A stretch of 36,209 nucleotides of DNA from Paenibacillus hemerocallicola (GTDB lineage Bacteria; Bacillota; Bacilli; Paenibacillales; NBRC-103111). This document shows positions 25,330 through 34,619 of this stretch, piece after piece; position 1 is the first letter of the stretch, and each line of letters opens with the position of its first letter. A program made the translations under genes and the position numbers. Where the stretch lies: NCBI RefSeq assembly GCF_006265175.1, contig NZ_VDCQ01000076.1, positions 10,259 to 46,467 on the forward strand, read 5' to 3'. The notes under the pieces were generated by a model. The model was not told the DNA's origin and made no database searches. It saw only the letters and a list, made by a program, of their open reading frames with translations.

Positions 25330-26459
25330 AGGCGATATTGATCGATGATGAAAAACCGGCCCTGCTCCATCTGGAACGTCTGTTGGACAGCGACGGCCGC
25401 ATACGCGTGACGGGCAAATTTACGTCCGCCCGCGAAGGGCTGGACCACCTTTTGGCGGATAAGGCGGAGATCGTCTTCCTGGATATCGAAATGCCCGAGA
25501 TGAACGGACTGGAGGCTGCCGAATATATTAGTCAAATCGACCGCAATATTATGATCGTCTACACGACCGCCTATTCGGAATATGCGATCGAGGCGTTCGA
25601 GCTGAACGCCCTGGACTATTTGCTCAAGCCGATTCATCCGGACCGTTTGTCCAAGACGGTCGAGCGCGTCGCGGTTTACGATCAGCACAAGGCAAGCCGG
25701 ATCGAAGCCGTCAAGCCCGACGATCCGCAAGTGGTTTGCTTCAAACGGCTTATGCTCGCCGACAGCTCCGGATCCGGCGGCAAGCTTCGATGGCGGACGA
25801 TGAAAGCCCAGGAGCTGTTCGCGATCCTGCTTCATCACAAGGGACGATGGATCGACAGGGGGCTGCTGCTCGATACGATGTGGCCGGATGTCGAGTCGGA
25901 CAAGGCCGTAACCTATTTGCATACTTCAATCTCCCAGGTCAGGAAAGTGCTGAAGGACTGGGGGGTGGAAGCGGCGGTGGAATATGCGCAAGAAAGCTAC
26001 CGGCTTTTTGCCGAAGGAATTGTTACGGACGTGGAGAAATTCGAGCGGGAGGTAGGGGACAATCCCGTAATAACCGAACAAAACCGGGAACACTATGAGC
26101 GCGTCCTGGAGCTGTACAGAGGCGATTATTTGGAAGAGCACGACTACTCCTGGGCAAAGCCGAGAAGCGGGGAGCTGTTGGAGCGGTTTGCCGTCCTCGC
26201 CAAGGCGATTGCGGACTACGAGATGAAACATGGCAATGAACGGCAGGCGCTGCGTAGTCTGGTCCTGCTGCAGGAGAAGGATCCGTATTCGGAAGAGGTG
26301 TGCCGACTCGTCCTGACCGCTTATGCTGGAATAGGGGACTTCGTATCGTTAAAGGCTTGCTATGAGGCGTTTGCCCATGTTTTGAAAAAAGAGCTGGGCC
26401 TGGAGCCGGAGCCCCAAACGAAACGGCTCTACGAGCAGCTGATGCGGAAGCGGGATTAG
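25326..26459 (+). CDS. response regulator with winged-helix and BTAD domains (SARP-like)
   Basis: 377 residues. It starts with GTG that overlaps the stop of the kinase gene (GTGA), with GGAAGGAG upstream, so the pair is translationally coupled. The receiver domain (1-120) has IDDEK, Asp53 in FLDIEMPEMNG, and LLKPIHP. Residues about 140-230 form an OmpR-like winged helix (KAQELFAILLHHKG, AVTYLHTSISQVRKVL). The rest is a bacterial transcriptional activation domain made of TPR-like helices (ERVLELYRGDYLEEHDYSWA, ELGLEPEPQTKRLYEQL). The arrangement is that of the CheY-BTAD regulators found in Paenibacilli and Bacilli. It is the expected output of the double kinase. No target operator could be located. 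Confidence 0.92.
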   Translation: MKAILIDDEKPALLHLERLLDSDGRIRVTGKFTSAREGLDHLLADKAEIVFLDIEMPEMNGLEAAEYISQIDRNIMIVYTTAYSEYAIEAFELNALDYLLKPIHPDRLSKTVERVAVYDQHKASRIEAVKPDDPQVVCFKRLMLADSSGSGGKLRWRTMKAQELFAILLHHKGRWIDRGLLLDTMWPDVESDKAVTYLHTSISQVRKVLKDWGVEAAVEYAQESYRLFAEGIVTDVEKFEREVGDNPVITEQNREHYERVLELYRGDYLEEHDYSWAKPRSGELLERFAVLAKAIADYEMKHGNERQALRSLVLLQEKDPYSEEVCRLVLTAYAGIGDFVSLKACYEAFAHVLKKELGLEPEPQTKRLYEQLMRKRD

Positions 26460-26619
26460 CAGGAGCAGGATCGAGCAGAGAAACCAAGCAAAAGACAGAT
26501 AACGGTTGATGGAAACGCTGCCTTATCGTGCGGGAGGGCCAATAATGGCTCATTCGGCTTTCCTTCCGGCTTTACAGGATAAGAGGGAAGGAGTATGATT
26601 CATAGCGTGATTCCATAAG

Positions 26620-26792
26620 TCTGCAATCGCTGAATTTTGCCGCAAGGCAGAAGCGGGGGAACCAAACGGTGCGGCGGCGTCTCATGAGCCGCGGCATCAG
26701 GGGTGAATCGCTAAGCCCGTTACGGGTAAAGCGTAGGGCGACTCCAACGTCCGAATCCGTCAGCTAACCTCGTAAGCGTTTCGGAGAGGCAA
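26620..26792 (+). promoter_or_regulatory. c-di-AMP riboswitch (ydaO-yuaA type)
   Basis: The conserved blocks of the ydaO class are all present in order: TCGCTGAAT, AGCGGGGGAACCAA, GGGGTGAATC, TAGGGCGACT, CCGAATCCGTCAGCTAACC and TCGTAAGCGT, then GGAGAGG. Two variable stems are intact (GCCGC..GCGGC-type helix near 26675-26695 and AAGCCCG/CGGGTAA near 26713-26730). This class binds cyclic di-AMP, usually turning genes off when the signal is high; targets include potassium, osmolyte and cell-wall functions. Here a terminator 43 nt later and a single small membrane protein gene follow. AGAG..AACC (26785-26794) can pair with GGTTCTCT (26849-26856) in the terminator, which would make an antiterminator; this is inference. 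Confidence 0.95.
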
Positions 26793-26834
26793 CCGTAAAC
26801 GCGCGTTCGTCATGGCTTATTCGCCATGTCTTTC

Positions 26835-26872
26835 GAAACCGCGGGAAAGGTTCTCTTTCCCGCGGTTTCTTT
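26835..26872 (+). terminator. riboswitch-controlled intrinsic terminator
   Basis: GAAACCGCGGGAAAG (26835-26849) and CTTTCCCGCGGTTTC (26855-26869) form a perfect 15-bp stem with a 5-nt loop, then TTT. It stands between the c-di-AMP riboswitch and the small membrane protein gene. A smaller hairpin, CATGGC/GCCATG (26811-26828), lies just before it. Confidence 0.92.
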
Positions 26873-26946
26873 GTGCTTGCTCCGGAACGATTTCGGATCG
26901 CCGTGCTCTACTGTATCGTATTATTCAAATCCCGGAGGGGTTGGCC

Positions 26947-27129
26947 ATGTACGTATTTTTCGTTAGCTTCATTCTGTTATTTTTTCTCGGTCTGCTGTTC
27001 GTTCCGTTCGTAGGCTTGCGGCTGTCCCGCGGAGGACCGTTCGTCAAAAACGATTGGCGCAAGACGGTGGCCTTTTCCGCCGCTCAGGCTCTCGTGCTGG
27101 CATCGATCGCGACCGTATGGATCGAGTAA
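26947..27129 (+). CDS. small membrane protein of unknown function under c-di-AMP riboswitch control
   Basis: 60 residues from ATG 26947, with GGAGGGG nine bases upstream. A longer frame to 26812 would start inside the riboswitch terminator and is rejected. The sequence is hydrophobic at residues 2-24 (FFVSFILLFFLGLLFVPFVG) and again at about 43-58, with a short polar, basic loop (RLSRGGPFVKNDWRK) between, so two membrane helices in a hairpin are likely. I do not recognise a family. Because its leader is a c-di-AMP riboswitch, a role in potassium or osmotic balance, turgor or the cell envelope is the best guess. It could be a regulator of a channel or transporter encoded elsewhere. No partner gene is adjacent; gdhA starts 255 nt later behind a probable own promoter. 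Confidence 0.75.
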   Translation: MYVFFVSFILLFFLGLLFVPFVGLRLSRGGPFVKNDWRKTVAFSAAQALVLASIATVWIE

Positions 27130-27190
27130 CGGATGATGTCTTTAATATGGCCTAATCTCGAACCGGCATGAAGATGATCTAAATCGTGCA

Positions 27191-27296
27191 TTGTTTATGC
27201 CGCCCTTCGCATAATAAGATACATGTATTGGAGATTGACGCCGCAATACGGCCGATTTCGGAAAACCATTTTCTGATTTTAAGGTAATATTTCCTT
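27191..27296 (+). promoter_or_regulatory. possible gdhA promoter and AAGG..CCTT palindrome
   Basis: TTGTTT (27191-27196) and TAAGAT (27215-27220) are 18 nt apart and could be a promoter giving a 160-nt leader. AAGGTAATATTTCCTT (27281-27296) is a near-perfect palindrome (14 of 16) and a candidate regulator site. Both calls are weak; the nearby LysR regulator is a possible binder. Confidence 0.35.
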
Positions 27297-27366
27297 ACAC
27301 AGAATAAACTTCCGATAAATCGTACAGTCGCTCATCCTGGAATGGACGAAGAGACATTTTTTCTAA

Positions 27367-28764
<1,398 letters not shown>

Positions 28765-28802
28765 AAAGAAGCCCAAAAAAGCGAACAATGCCTGATTATA
28801 GC

Positions 28803-28842
28803 AAAAGGGAAATGGACGCCGGTGCGTTCATCTCCCTTTTTT
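28803..28842. terminator. bidirectional terminator between gdhA and the LysR gene
   Basis: AAAAGGGA (28803-28810) pairs with TCCCTTTT (28833-28840), with ATG/CAT and GACGC/GCGTT helices inside. T follows on the right and A/T flanks on the left, so it serves both convergent genes; it touches the LysR stop codon. Confidence 0.85.
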
Positions 28843-29749
28843 ATTCGTTGTTGAATTGTCCGACGGTAGCGAAAAACGACTTGATGAAATCGTGAAACAG
28901 CTTCTCCGTCGGGGCTAGCTCGCGATTGGCCGGGGTAATGACTCCGACGCTGCGGGTAACCTGCGGGTCCTGGAATTGGATTTTTACCGTCGAACGGGGA
29001 ATGCTGTCATTAAGAGCGATTTCGGGCAGCAGCGTGATGCCGAGTCCGGCCGCGACCAATCCTTTGATCGCGTCGATGTCGTCGCCTTCGAACGATATCA
29101 TCGGCTCGAAGCCCTGGGCCGCACAGGCGTTTATGACAAGCTCCCTCAGAATAAAGCCTTCGGGGAACAATACGAACATGTCGTTGCGCAGCTGGCTCAG
29201 CTTCAAGGAAGATTGATCGGCCAGCGGATGGTTCTTCGGCAGAAGAGCGACGATCCTTTCCAGGAAGAGCGTATCTCCGTTGATCTGCTTGCCGTCCTTC
29301 GGGACAGGGCCGATGAGCGACAAGTTCAATGTACCTTTGGAAACGAGCTCGATCAGCTCGCGGTACGATCCGTGCTGCAGCTGGAATTGAACTTGCGGGT
29401 ATAACTCGCGAAATGCGGATATGACCATGGGAAGCATATGGGAGGCGAGGCTGCTTGGAAAACCGATCCGAACGGTCCCTTTCTGCGGGTCGAGAAATTC
29501 GCCGATTTCCTGCTGGGCTTTCTCGATGACCTGCAGCACCTGCTCCATATGACCTAGAAACAGTTTGCCGATCGGAGTAAGCCGTACTTTCCGCCCGTCC
29601 CGGATAAACAGATCGACGCCGAGCTCGGCCTCCAGCTTGAATATTTGGCGGCTGACCGCCGATTGGGCCACGTGCAGCACGTAAGATGCCTCGGTGACGT
29701 GCTCCAGCTTGGCGACCTCGATAAAATATTGAATTTGCCTTAATTCCAC
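28841..29749 (-). CDS. LysR-family transcriptional regulator, GltC-like
   Basis: 302 residues starting at GTG 29749; the upstream site is weak and an ATG nearby is out of frame, so translation may be low or the start slightly off. The N-terminal winged helix (MELRQIQYFIEVAKLEHVTEASYVLHVAQSAV in two parts, residues 1-60) is close to that of B. subtilis GltC, with QSAVSRQI as recognition helix. The rest is the periplasmic-binding-like effector domain (PSSLASHMLPMVISAFRELYP, ALLPKNHPLA, GLGITLLPEIAL). GltC senses 2-oxoglutarate and glutamate and controls glutamate synthase. Because this gene converges on gdhA, control of nitrogen assimilation is likely but not proven. No gltAB is in the window. 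The family is sure; the GltC role is inference. Confidence 0.88.
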   Translation of the reverse strand: MELRQIQYFIEVAKLEHVTEASYVLHVAQSAVSRQIFKLEAELGVDLFIRDGRKVRLTPIGKLFLGHMEQVLQVIEKAQQEIGEFLDPQKGTVRIGFPSSLASHMLPMVISAFRELYPQVQFQLQHGSYRELIELVSKGTLNLSLIGPVPKDGKQINGDTLFLERIVALLPKNHPLADQSSLKLSQLRNDMFVLFPEGFILRELVINACAAQGFEPMISFEGDDIDAIKGLVAAGLGITLLPEIALNDSIPRSTVKIQFQDPQVTRSVGVITPANRELAPTEKLFHDFIKSFFATVGQFNNE

Positions 29750-30047
29750 TCTCGAACATCACCGCCACTAGTTATCATAACGTGTAAGGTTTAGCGCTCC
29801 CCCCCATTGTACAACAAACCGGTGAACAATAAAACAACTGCTATATTTATAGGTATTATCGGAATAATCGGAAAATCGCTCGATCGTAACGGTCAATCCC
29901 TTGGCCGAACGGACTAGGCCTGATATGGGACGCGAGTTTTTTGAAGCAAAAATGTGCTCGGAGCCGGACAAATGTCTTACTAATCGGAGCGAATATAGTA
30001 CAATACATAGAGAAGAGGAAAACGAATCGAAGCGGGGGAACGAAGGC
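29750..30047. other. divergent intergenic region between the LysR and GH26-like genes
   Basis: 298 nt with no gene seen. It should hold the promoters of both flanking genes. TATAGT and TACAAT near 29993-30004 are possible -10 elements for the plus-strand gene, but no convincing -35 was found. GGGGGA at about 30034 is the ribosome binding site of the next gene. Confidence 0.4.
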
Positions 30048-31643
30048 ATGGGGCGAATCTTTGGACGAACGGCCGTCATTACGGCGATTGTCGCGGCCGG
30101 AACGGTATTCGGATGGCTGTATTTGGAAAGCAGGAAGGAGCAGCCCCGTTCGGCATCGGTCGGGCTGACGGGCGCCGACGTCGTACGAGAGTCCGCCGAC
30201 GGTCAGTCGGGCAATTTGCTGAAATGGTGGGAAGACCGGCTCCAGGCTGCCGAGAGGAACGGGAAATGGGACGCTGCCGCCGATTACGCTTACCGTATGG
30301 CCGCTTATTATCGCAGCGCGGACCGGGAGAAGGAAGCGGAGCATTGGTATGCGGCCAGCGACGCATATCGGACGAAGGCCGAGCCGAGAGACAACCGTTT
30401 TTACGACGAAGCCCTTCCCTCGCCGCAAGAAGTAGTCCTGACGCCGTATGTCGGCGTTCCAGCAACCGAGAACCGGCAGTTGGCCAAGTTCGAGCCGCAA
30501 TCAGGAGCGTACTTGGGCATGTTCGGCATTTTCGACTACCCCGCCGTGGAGCAAACGTTCGGCCGGTATCATCCGATCGGCCTTCACTATTCCGGTTGGC
30601 GCAAGGACGAGAACGATACGCGAAACTATTTTCCTACCCGTACGATCAACAGCGTCAAGGCGGCCGGCGCGGGCGGAGCTCTGCAGATCGGCTGGGAGCC
30701 GCAATACGGACTGGATGCGGTCAAGGACGACGAATACGTCCGGTCGTTCGCGCGGCAAGCGAAGGAAGCCGGCATTCCGATTTTTTTGCGCTATGCGTCC
30801 GAGATGAACGGGAATTGGGTGCCTTGGTATGACGAGCCGCAAAAATACGTGGAGAAGTTTCGTCTCGTTTCCCGGATTATCAAGGAAGAAGCGCCAAACG
30901 TCGCAATGGTATGGTCCCCTAATTTTTGGCCGCAAGACAATATCGATGCTTATTATCCCGGCGACGAGTACGTCGATTGGGTCGGGTTTTCGCTTTATTC
31001 GACTCCTTACTATGACGGGAAAGAAGATTTCAGCAAAAACCAGATCGACTATTTTATCCCGCTCTACGAGAAATATAAGCATAAACCGATCATGATCGCC
31101 GAAGGGGCCATTTCCCACTACAATACGAAGACGAATAAAAGCCATGCGAAGTGGGCCGAAGGGCAAATCAGCATCATGTACGGCTTTTTGCCGAAAATGT
31201 TTCCCCAGGTGAAAGCGATTACCTATTTCAACATGAGCAAGTCCAGAAGCGAAAGCCTGAAAAGCGAATTCATCTACGATATCAAAGAAAATCCGCTCAT
31301 GTACGACCAATATCGCAAATTGATCCAAAGCGACTATTTTTTGACGAAAGTGGAGCAGGGGACCTCGGCCAAGGAAAACATCCGCTACGTTCCTCTGGCA
31401 ACGGCCTCCGGCTTGCAGGGCAAGCACAAGCTATTCGTCTACCCCGATATGCCGTTCGACAGCCAGCCCCATTCCGTCGCCGTCTTCCAAGGGGAGAAGC
31501 GATTGGCCGTCTCATACGAGGTCCCATGGGAGGTCGAGATCGATTTCTCGTCGCTTCAGGCAGATGTACCGCTGACGATCGTTGCTTATAACGGCAGACA
31601 GGAAACGTTGGCTCGCCAATCGTTCGACTGGTCCAAACGCTGA
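30048..31643 (+). CDS. secreted or membrane-anchored glycoside hydrolase, GH26-like
   Basis: 531 residues from ATG 30048, eight bases after GGGGGA. A single hydrophobic segment (about 8-25) anchors or exports it. A helical stretch follows (about 50-110, TPR-like WEDRLQAAERNGKWDAAADYAYRMAA, written here in two halves around residue 68). The catalytic barrel spans about 145-440: RYASEMNGNWVPWYD gives the acid/base Glu252 in the GH26 EMNG motif, and PIMIAEGAISHY gives the nucleophile Glu352, 100 residues later, as usual for GH26. A C-terminal beta domain (about 445-531) may bind sugar. GH26 enzymes cut beta-mannans or related glucans; the substrate here is not certain because a Ser replaces the usual His before the acid/base Glu. 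The C39-like peptidase gene follows after 32 nt. Confidence 0.85.
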   Translation: MGRIFGRTAVITAIVAAGTVFGWLYLESRKEQPRSASVGLTGADVVRESADGQSGNLLKWWEDRLQAAERNGKWDAAADYAYRMAAYYRSADREKEAEHWYAASDAYRTKAEPRDNRFYDEALPSPQEVVLTPYVGVPATENRQLAKFEPQSGAYLGMFGIFDYPAVEQTFGRYHPIGLHYSGWRKDENDTRNYFPTRTINSVKAAGAGGALQIGWEPQYGLDAVKDDEYVRSFARQAKEAGIPIFLRYASEMNGNWVPWYDEPQKYVEKFRLVSRIIKEEAPNVAMVWSPNFWPQDNIDAYYPGDEYVDWVGFSLYSTPYYDGKEDFSKNQIDYFIPLYEKYKHKPIMIAEGAISHYNTKTNKSHAKWAEGQISIMYGFLPKMFPQVKAITYFNMSKSRSESLKSEFIYDIKENPLMYDQYRKLIQSDYFLTKVEQGTSAKENIRYVPLATASGLQGKHKLFVYPDMPFDSQPHSVAVFQGEKRLAVSYEVPWEVEIDFSSLQADVPLTIVAYNGRQETLARQSFDWSKR

Positions 31644-31675
31644 TCCGCGCCTGCAACCCGAAGGAGATGGACTGC

Positions 31676-32527
31676 TTGAAGAAGATTACGATCGCTCTCG
31701 CGGTTGCGGGCGGTTTAATCGCCGTCACGGTATGCATTGCGGCTATTCCGCATTCGGCGGCTCACACTTGGACCGGGCAGGAGAGTGGAAAGCCCCAATT
31801 AGTCGCAGAGGCCAGCGCCATTCCCGGCGGGACGCCCGAGGCTTCGGAGAGTGAGAGCATCGAAGGGCGTACCGGAGCCTGGGAGCCGCAAGCGGAAGTA
31901 ATCAACGTCGCCCTCGCGACGCTACCTTCGTCGGCCATGATCGAAGTGCCGGTCATCGATCAGCTTCCCGAGCTGTTCAACGGCTGCGAAGTGACGAGCT
32001 TGGCCATGCTGCTTGAGGCTGCCGGCAGTCCGGTCGACAAGATGGAGCTGGCCGAGCGGGTGGCCAAAGATAGGACGCCGCTCGTAAGGAACGAAGACGG
32101 CGCGATCGAATCGTGGGGCAACCCGGACGTCGGCTTTGTAGGCGACATGACGGGAGAAACCGACGGATACGGGGTATATCATGGGCCGATTTTTCAGCTG
32201 CTTGCGGAGATTTTACCGAGACGGGCCGCAGATTTGACGGAGCTGCCGTTCGACGAGCTGTTGACGGCGGTTGCAGACGGAAGACCGGTCGTGATCTGGA
32301 CGAACATCAACTTTACGCCGGAGACGCTGATGGAGACGTGGCAGAGCGATGCGGGGCCCGTTCAGATGTCCTGGTACGAGCATGCCGTGCTGCTTGTCGG
32401 TTATGACGACGAGTATATGTACGTCAATGATCCGTTTGACGGCGCGGCGGCCAAGCCCATTGAGCGGGATACGCTAATTTCCTCGTGGCTGCAGATGGGG
32501 AGCCAGGCGGTGACGTACCGGAAATGA
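31676..32527 (+). CDS. secreted C39-like cysteine peptidase domain protein
   Basis: 283 residues if begun at TTG 31676, nine bases after AAGGAG and giving an N-terminus MKKITIALAVAGG typical of exported proteins. The ATG at 31667 touches the ribosome binding site and is less likely. A signal peptide or anchor (1-25) and a low-complexity linker (30-85) lead to a peptidase C39-like domain. Cys104 in LFNGCEVTSLAMLL, His236 in YEHAVLLVGYDD and Asn251/Asp252 in YVNDPF fit a Cys-His-Asx active site. Substrate unknown; no bacteriocin transporter is present, so it is not the leader-cutting domain of a C39 ABC exporter. The close spacing to the GH26-like gene suggests an operon acting at the cell surface. 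Confidence 0.82.
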   Translation: MKKITIALAVAGGLIAVTVCIAAIPHSAAHTWTGQESGKPQLVAEASAIPGGTPEASESESIEGRTGAWEPQAEVINVALATLPSSAMIEVPVIDQLPELFNGCEVTSLAMLLEAAGSPVDKMELAERVAKDRTPLVRNEDGAIESWGNPDVGFVGDMTGETDGYGVYHGPIFQLLAEILPRRAADLTELPFDELLTAVADGRPVVIWTNINFTPETLMETWQSDAGPVQMSWYEHAVLLVGYDDEYMYVNDPFDGAAAKPIERDTLISSWLQMGSQAVTYRK

Positions 32528-32542
32528 CGGAGCCGGCAAAGT

Positions 32543-32554
32543 GCGTTTAAACGC
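32543..32554. promoter_or_regulatory. 12-bp perfect palindrome upstream of the efflux gene
   Basis: GCGTTTAAACGC is a perfect palindrome 133 bp before the transporter start, followed by a T-rich stretch. It could be the operator of a repressor of the transporter or a short stem near the 3' end of the peptidase transcript. Twelve bases can arise by chance. Confidence 0.35.
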
Positions 32555-32687
32555 CGTATTTTAGACTTTTCTTTCGGACCGGACGGATGTACAATCAGGC
32601 GAGAGAGAAGTTGCTCAACCATCAAAAAAAACCGGGCATACGGTTCGTCATTGCCGCGGAAACCGCAATCGGGAAGGAATTCGGATC

Positions 32688-34082
32688 ATGTCGAGCTCGA
32701 AAGGCAACAAATGGGGAATATTGCAAATCGTCAATATGGGGACACTTATTTCCACCCTCGATGTCGGGATCGTTAATGTGTCGCTGCCGATCATGGCCAA
32801 GCAATTCTCGGTGTCCCTGGCCCAGATTCAGTGGGTCGCAACCGTCTACCTGTTGACAATGATCGTGCTGCTGCCGTTTCTGGGCAAGCTGTCCGACCGG
32901 ATGGAGAGGCGCAAAGTATACAGCTGCGGATTTCTCGTATTCGGGATCGGGTCGCTGTTCATCGCGCTTTCGCAGGGCTTCGTCGCTCTTCTGCTGGCCC
33001 GCTGTCTGCAGGGTATAGGCGCCACGATGATTATGGCGAACAGCCAGGCGATGGTGCGCCAAGTATTCCCGGATCACGAGCGCGGACGGGCTCTCGGGGT
33101 GAATGCGATCGTCATCTCGATCGGTACGCTGTCCGGACCTGCGCTTGGCGGATTTATGCTCGAATTCGTCGAATGGCCGTGGCTGTTCTGGATCAATGTC
33201 CCGATTGCGCTGACCGCTTGCGTATTGGGCATGCGGTGGTTTCCGCGGGGGAAGACGGCATCGGTCAAAACGCCGATCGACTTCGTCGGAGCTTTCCTGC
33301 TGGCGGCCGGGGCATGTCTGCTCATGCTGGCGGCCGAGTCGGTCAAGGACCAGTCTGCGTTCTCGACGAAGGCGCTGGCGGAAGGCGCGATCGGAATCGC
33401 TTTGTTGATCGCGCTATGGCTGCAGGGACGGCGCATCGATTACGGCGTGCTGGACCGGGAGCTGTTCCGCCATCGCAAAGTATGGCTCGGCAACGCCAGC
33501 TCGTTTGTCATTAATTTGGCGCAGACGGCAACGCTTATCCCGGTCACGTTTTATTTGCAGAGCCAGCTCGGTTATTCCGCTTGGGCTACCGGGGCGCTGC
33601 TGATGCTCCAGCCGCTCACGATGGGCGTCATAGCTCCGTTTGCCGGCTGGTTCCGGGACAAATACGGCGGAGCGGCGCCGATTGCGCTCGGCTCGCTATT
33701 TTGTGCGGTATCCATGCTGTTCGTCGCCTTGCTTCCCGAGGTGACGGCGGTAAGCGTAGGCTTGCAGCTCGCGGTGTTCGGGGTGGGCATCGGGCTGTTC
33801 CATGCCACGAACAATGCGGAAATAATGAGTGCGGCTCCCGCGTCGAAAAGCAGCCTGGCCGGAAGCTTGCTCGCGATGGTCCGCTATCTCGGCCAAATTG
33901 CCGGCATCGGCTTGGCTACGCTGCTTGTCGGCTCGATGGGAGCGGCAGGAGGAGAAGCGGAAACGTTCGGCGTGCCGATCCGGATTTTGTTCGGCGTATG
34001 CTTCCTGCTATGCTTGGCGGTTACGTTGGCGGGACGGCTGCTGCCGAAGAGCAAGCCGGAGACGAGCGGCGTATCGGCGTAG
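32688..34082 (+). CDS. MFS drug efflux transporter, DHA2 type
   Basis: 464 residues, start ATG after GGAAGGA. It is a proton-driven exporter with probably 14 membrane helices. TLDVGIVNVSLPIM matches motif D1 of the 14-helix family in helix 1, GKLSDRMERRKVY is motif A in the loop between helices 2 and 3, LARCLQGIGATMIMANSQAMV lies in helix 4 (motif B, with Arg), and SIGTLSGPALGG is motif C of exporters in helix 5, followed by WPWLFWINVP. Close families are EmrB/QacA-like pumps for cationic or amphipathic drugs. No regulator gene lies next to it; a perfect palindrome is upstream. The last 20 residues are polar. The substrate is unknown. A terminator follows. Confidence 0.9.
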   Translation: MSSSKGNKWGILQIVNMGTLISTLDVGIVNVSLPIMAKQFSVSLAQIQWVATVYLLTMIVLLPFLGKLSDRMERRKVYSCGFLVFGIGSLFIALSQGFVALLLARCLQGIGATMIMANSQAMVRQVFPDHERGRALGVNAIVISIGTLSGPALGGFMLEFVEWPWLFWINVPIALTACVLGMRWFPRGKTASVKTPIDFVGAFLLAAGACLLMLAAESVKDQSAFSTKALAEGAIGIALLIALWLQGRRIDYGVLDRELFRHRKVWLGNASSFVINLAQTATLIPVTFYLQSQLGYSAWATGALLMLQPLTMGVIAPFAGWFRDKYGGAAPIALGSLFCAVSMLFVALLPEVTAVSVGLQLAVFGVGIGLFHATNNAEIMSAAPASKSSLAGSLLAMVRYLGQIAGIGLATLLVGSMGAAGGEAETFGVPIRILFGVCFLLCLAVTLAGRLLPKSKPETSGVSA

Positions 34083-34100
34083 ATGGCGATAAGAAGAAGG

Positions 34101-34134
34101 AAGTCCGGGACTATTAAACAGTTCCGGACTTATT
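34101..34134 (+). terminator. hairpin terminator after the efflux gene
   Basis: AAGTCCGGGACT (34101-34112) pairs with AGTTCCGGACTT (34120-34131), one G-T pair, around a 7-nt loop. The following tail TATTG is short in T, so its strength is uncertain. Confidence 0.7.
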
Positions 34135-34619
34135 GCTGCGCCTGTTCGTGATCGTGTAAACCATTCTCCATACCGAGGAGAGAACTGCTCCGCTTCGGAC
34201 GGCAAGTTGAATTCGTGACTAGTCAGCGAGCATGCCGACGCTTATTTTCCACGCCAACTACTTAATTCCCGGCTCCCTTTGCCTGTTGAATGGCGGCATT
34301 CGTTCGAAGTGACGCTGTATGCGCATTCGCGCTCCTTTAGCCGACAAATCGCTTGTATACGTGCAAAAGTGCATTTTGTTTGTGCCATTGGATCGAAATT
34401 TCGCGGTCTGCATGCAAAAATGCAGGTACTCAGGCGAGAAAAGGAATAAAATGGTTACAAATGGGGTGATTACCTGCACTTGTGCATGCAGACGGCTTGA
34501 AATTGGGGGATATGGGTCCATGCAAATGCACTATTGCACGTTGCATTGTTCGATCGTGGACGAACGGTCGGCGATTGTGCTATGTTACTATTCAAGAATA
34601 GAAAAGGAGATGGACAGGG
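34135..34619. other. gene-free region with TGCA-rich dyads upstream of the aldo/keto reductase
   Basis: 485 nt without a convincing gene. A plus frame from 34319 covers part of it but shows no motif. The right half is dense in TGCA-type dyads: TGCAAAAGTGCA near 34362, a long inverted repeat at 34406-34493 (annotated separately) and TGCAAATGCACTATTGCA near 34519. AAGGAG at about 34605 is the ribosome binding site of the next gene. Confidence 0.5.
34406..34493. repeat. 26-bp inverted repeat around a 36-nt loop
   Basis: The arms at 34406-34431 and 34468-34493 match as inverted copies at 23 of 26 positions (GTCTGCATGCA at the outer end, TGCAGGTA at the inner end). Weaker pairing (AATTTC) continues outside the arms. 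The loop is A/G-rich with GGTTACAAATGGGGTG. This could be a miniature mobile element, a dispersed intergenic repeat or a structured leader RNA of the reductase gene. Confidence 0.6.

Noticed and set aside
26812-26946. 45-residue N-terminal extension of the small membrane protein
   Set aside because: It would be translated from the riboswitch terminator region, and a good ribosome binding site precedes ATG 26947.
31676-32527. The C39-like protein as a bacteriocin maturation enzyme
   Set aside because: There is no ABC exporter, no precursor peptide with a double-glycine leader and no immunity gene nearby; it is a stand-alone secreted domain.
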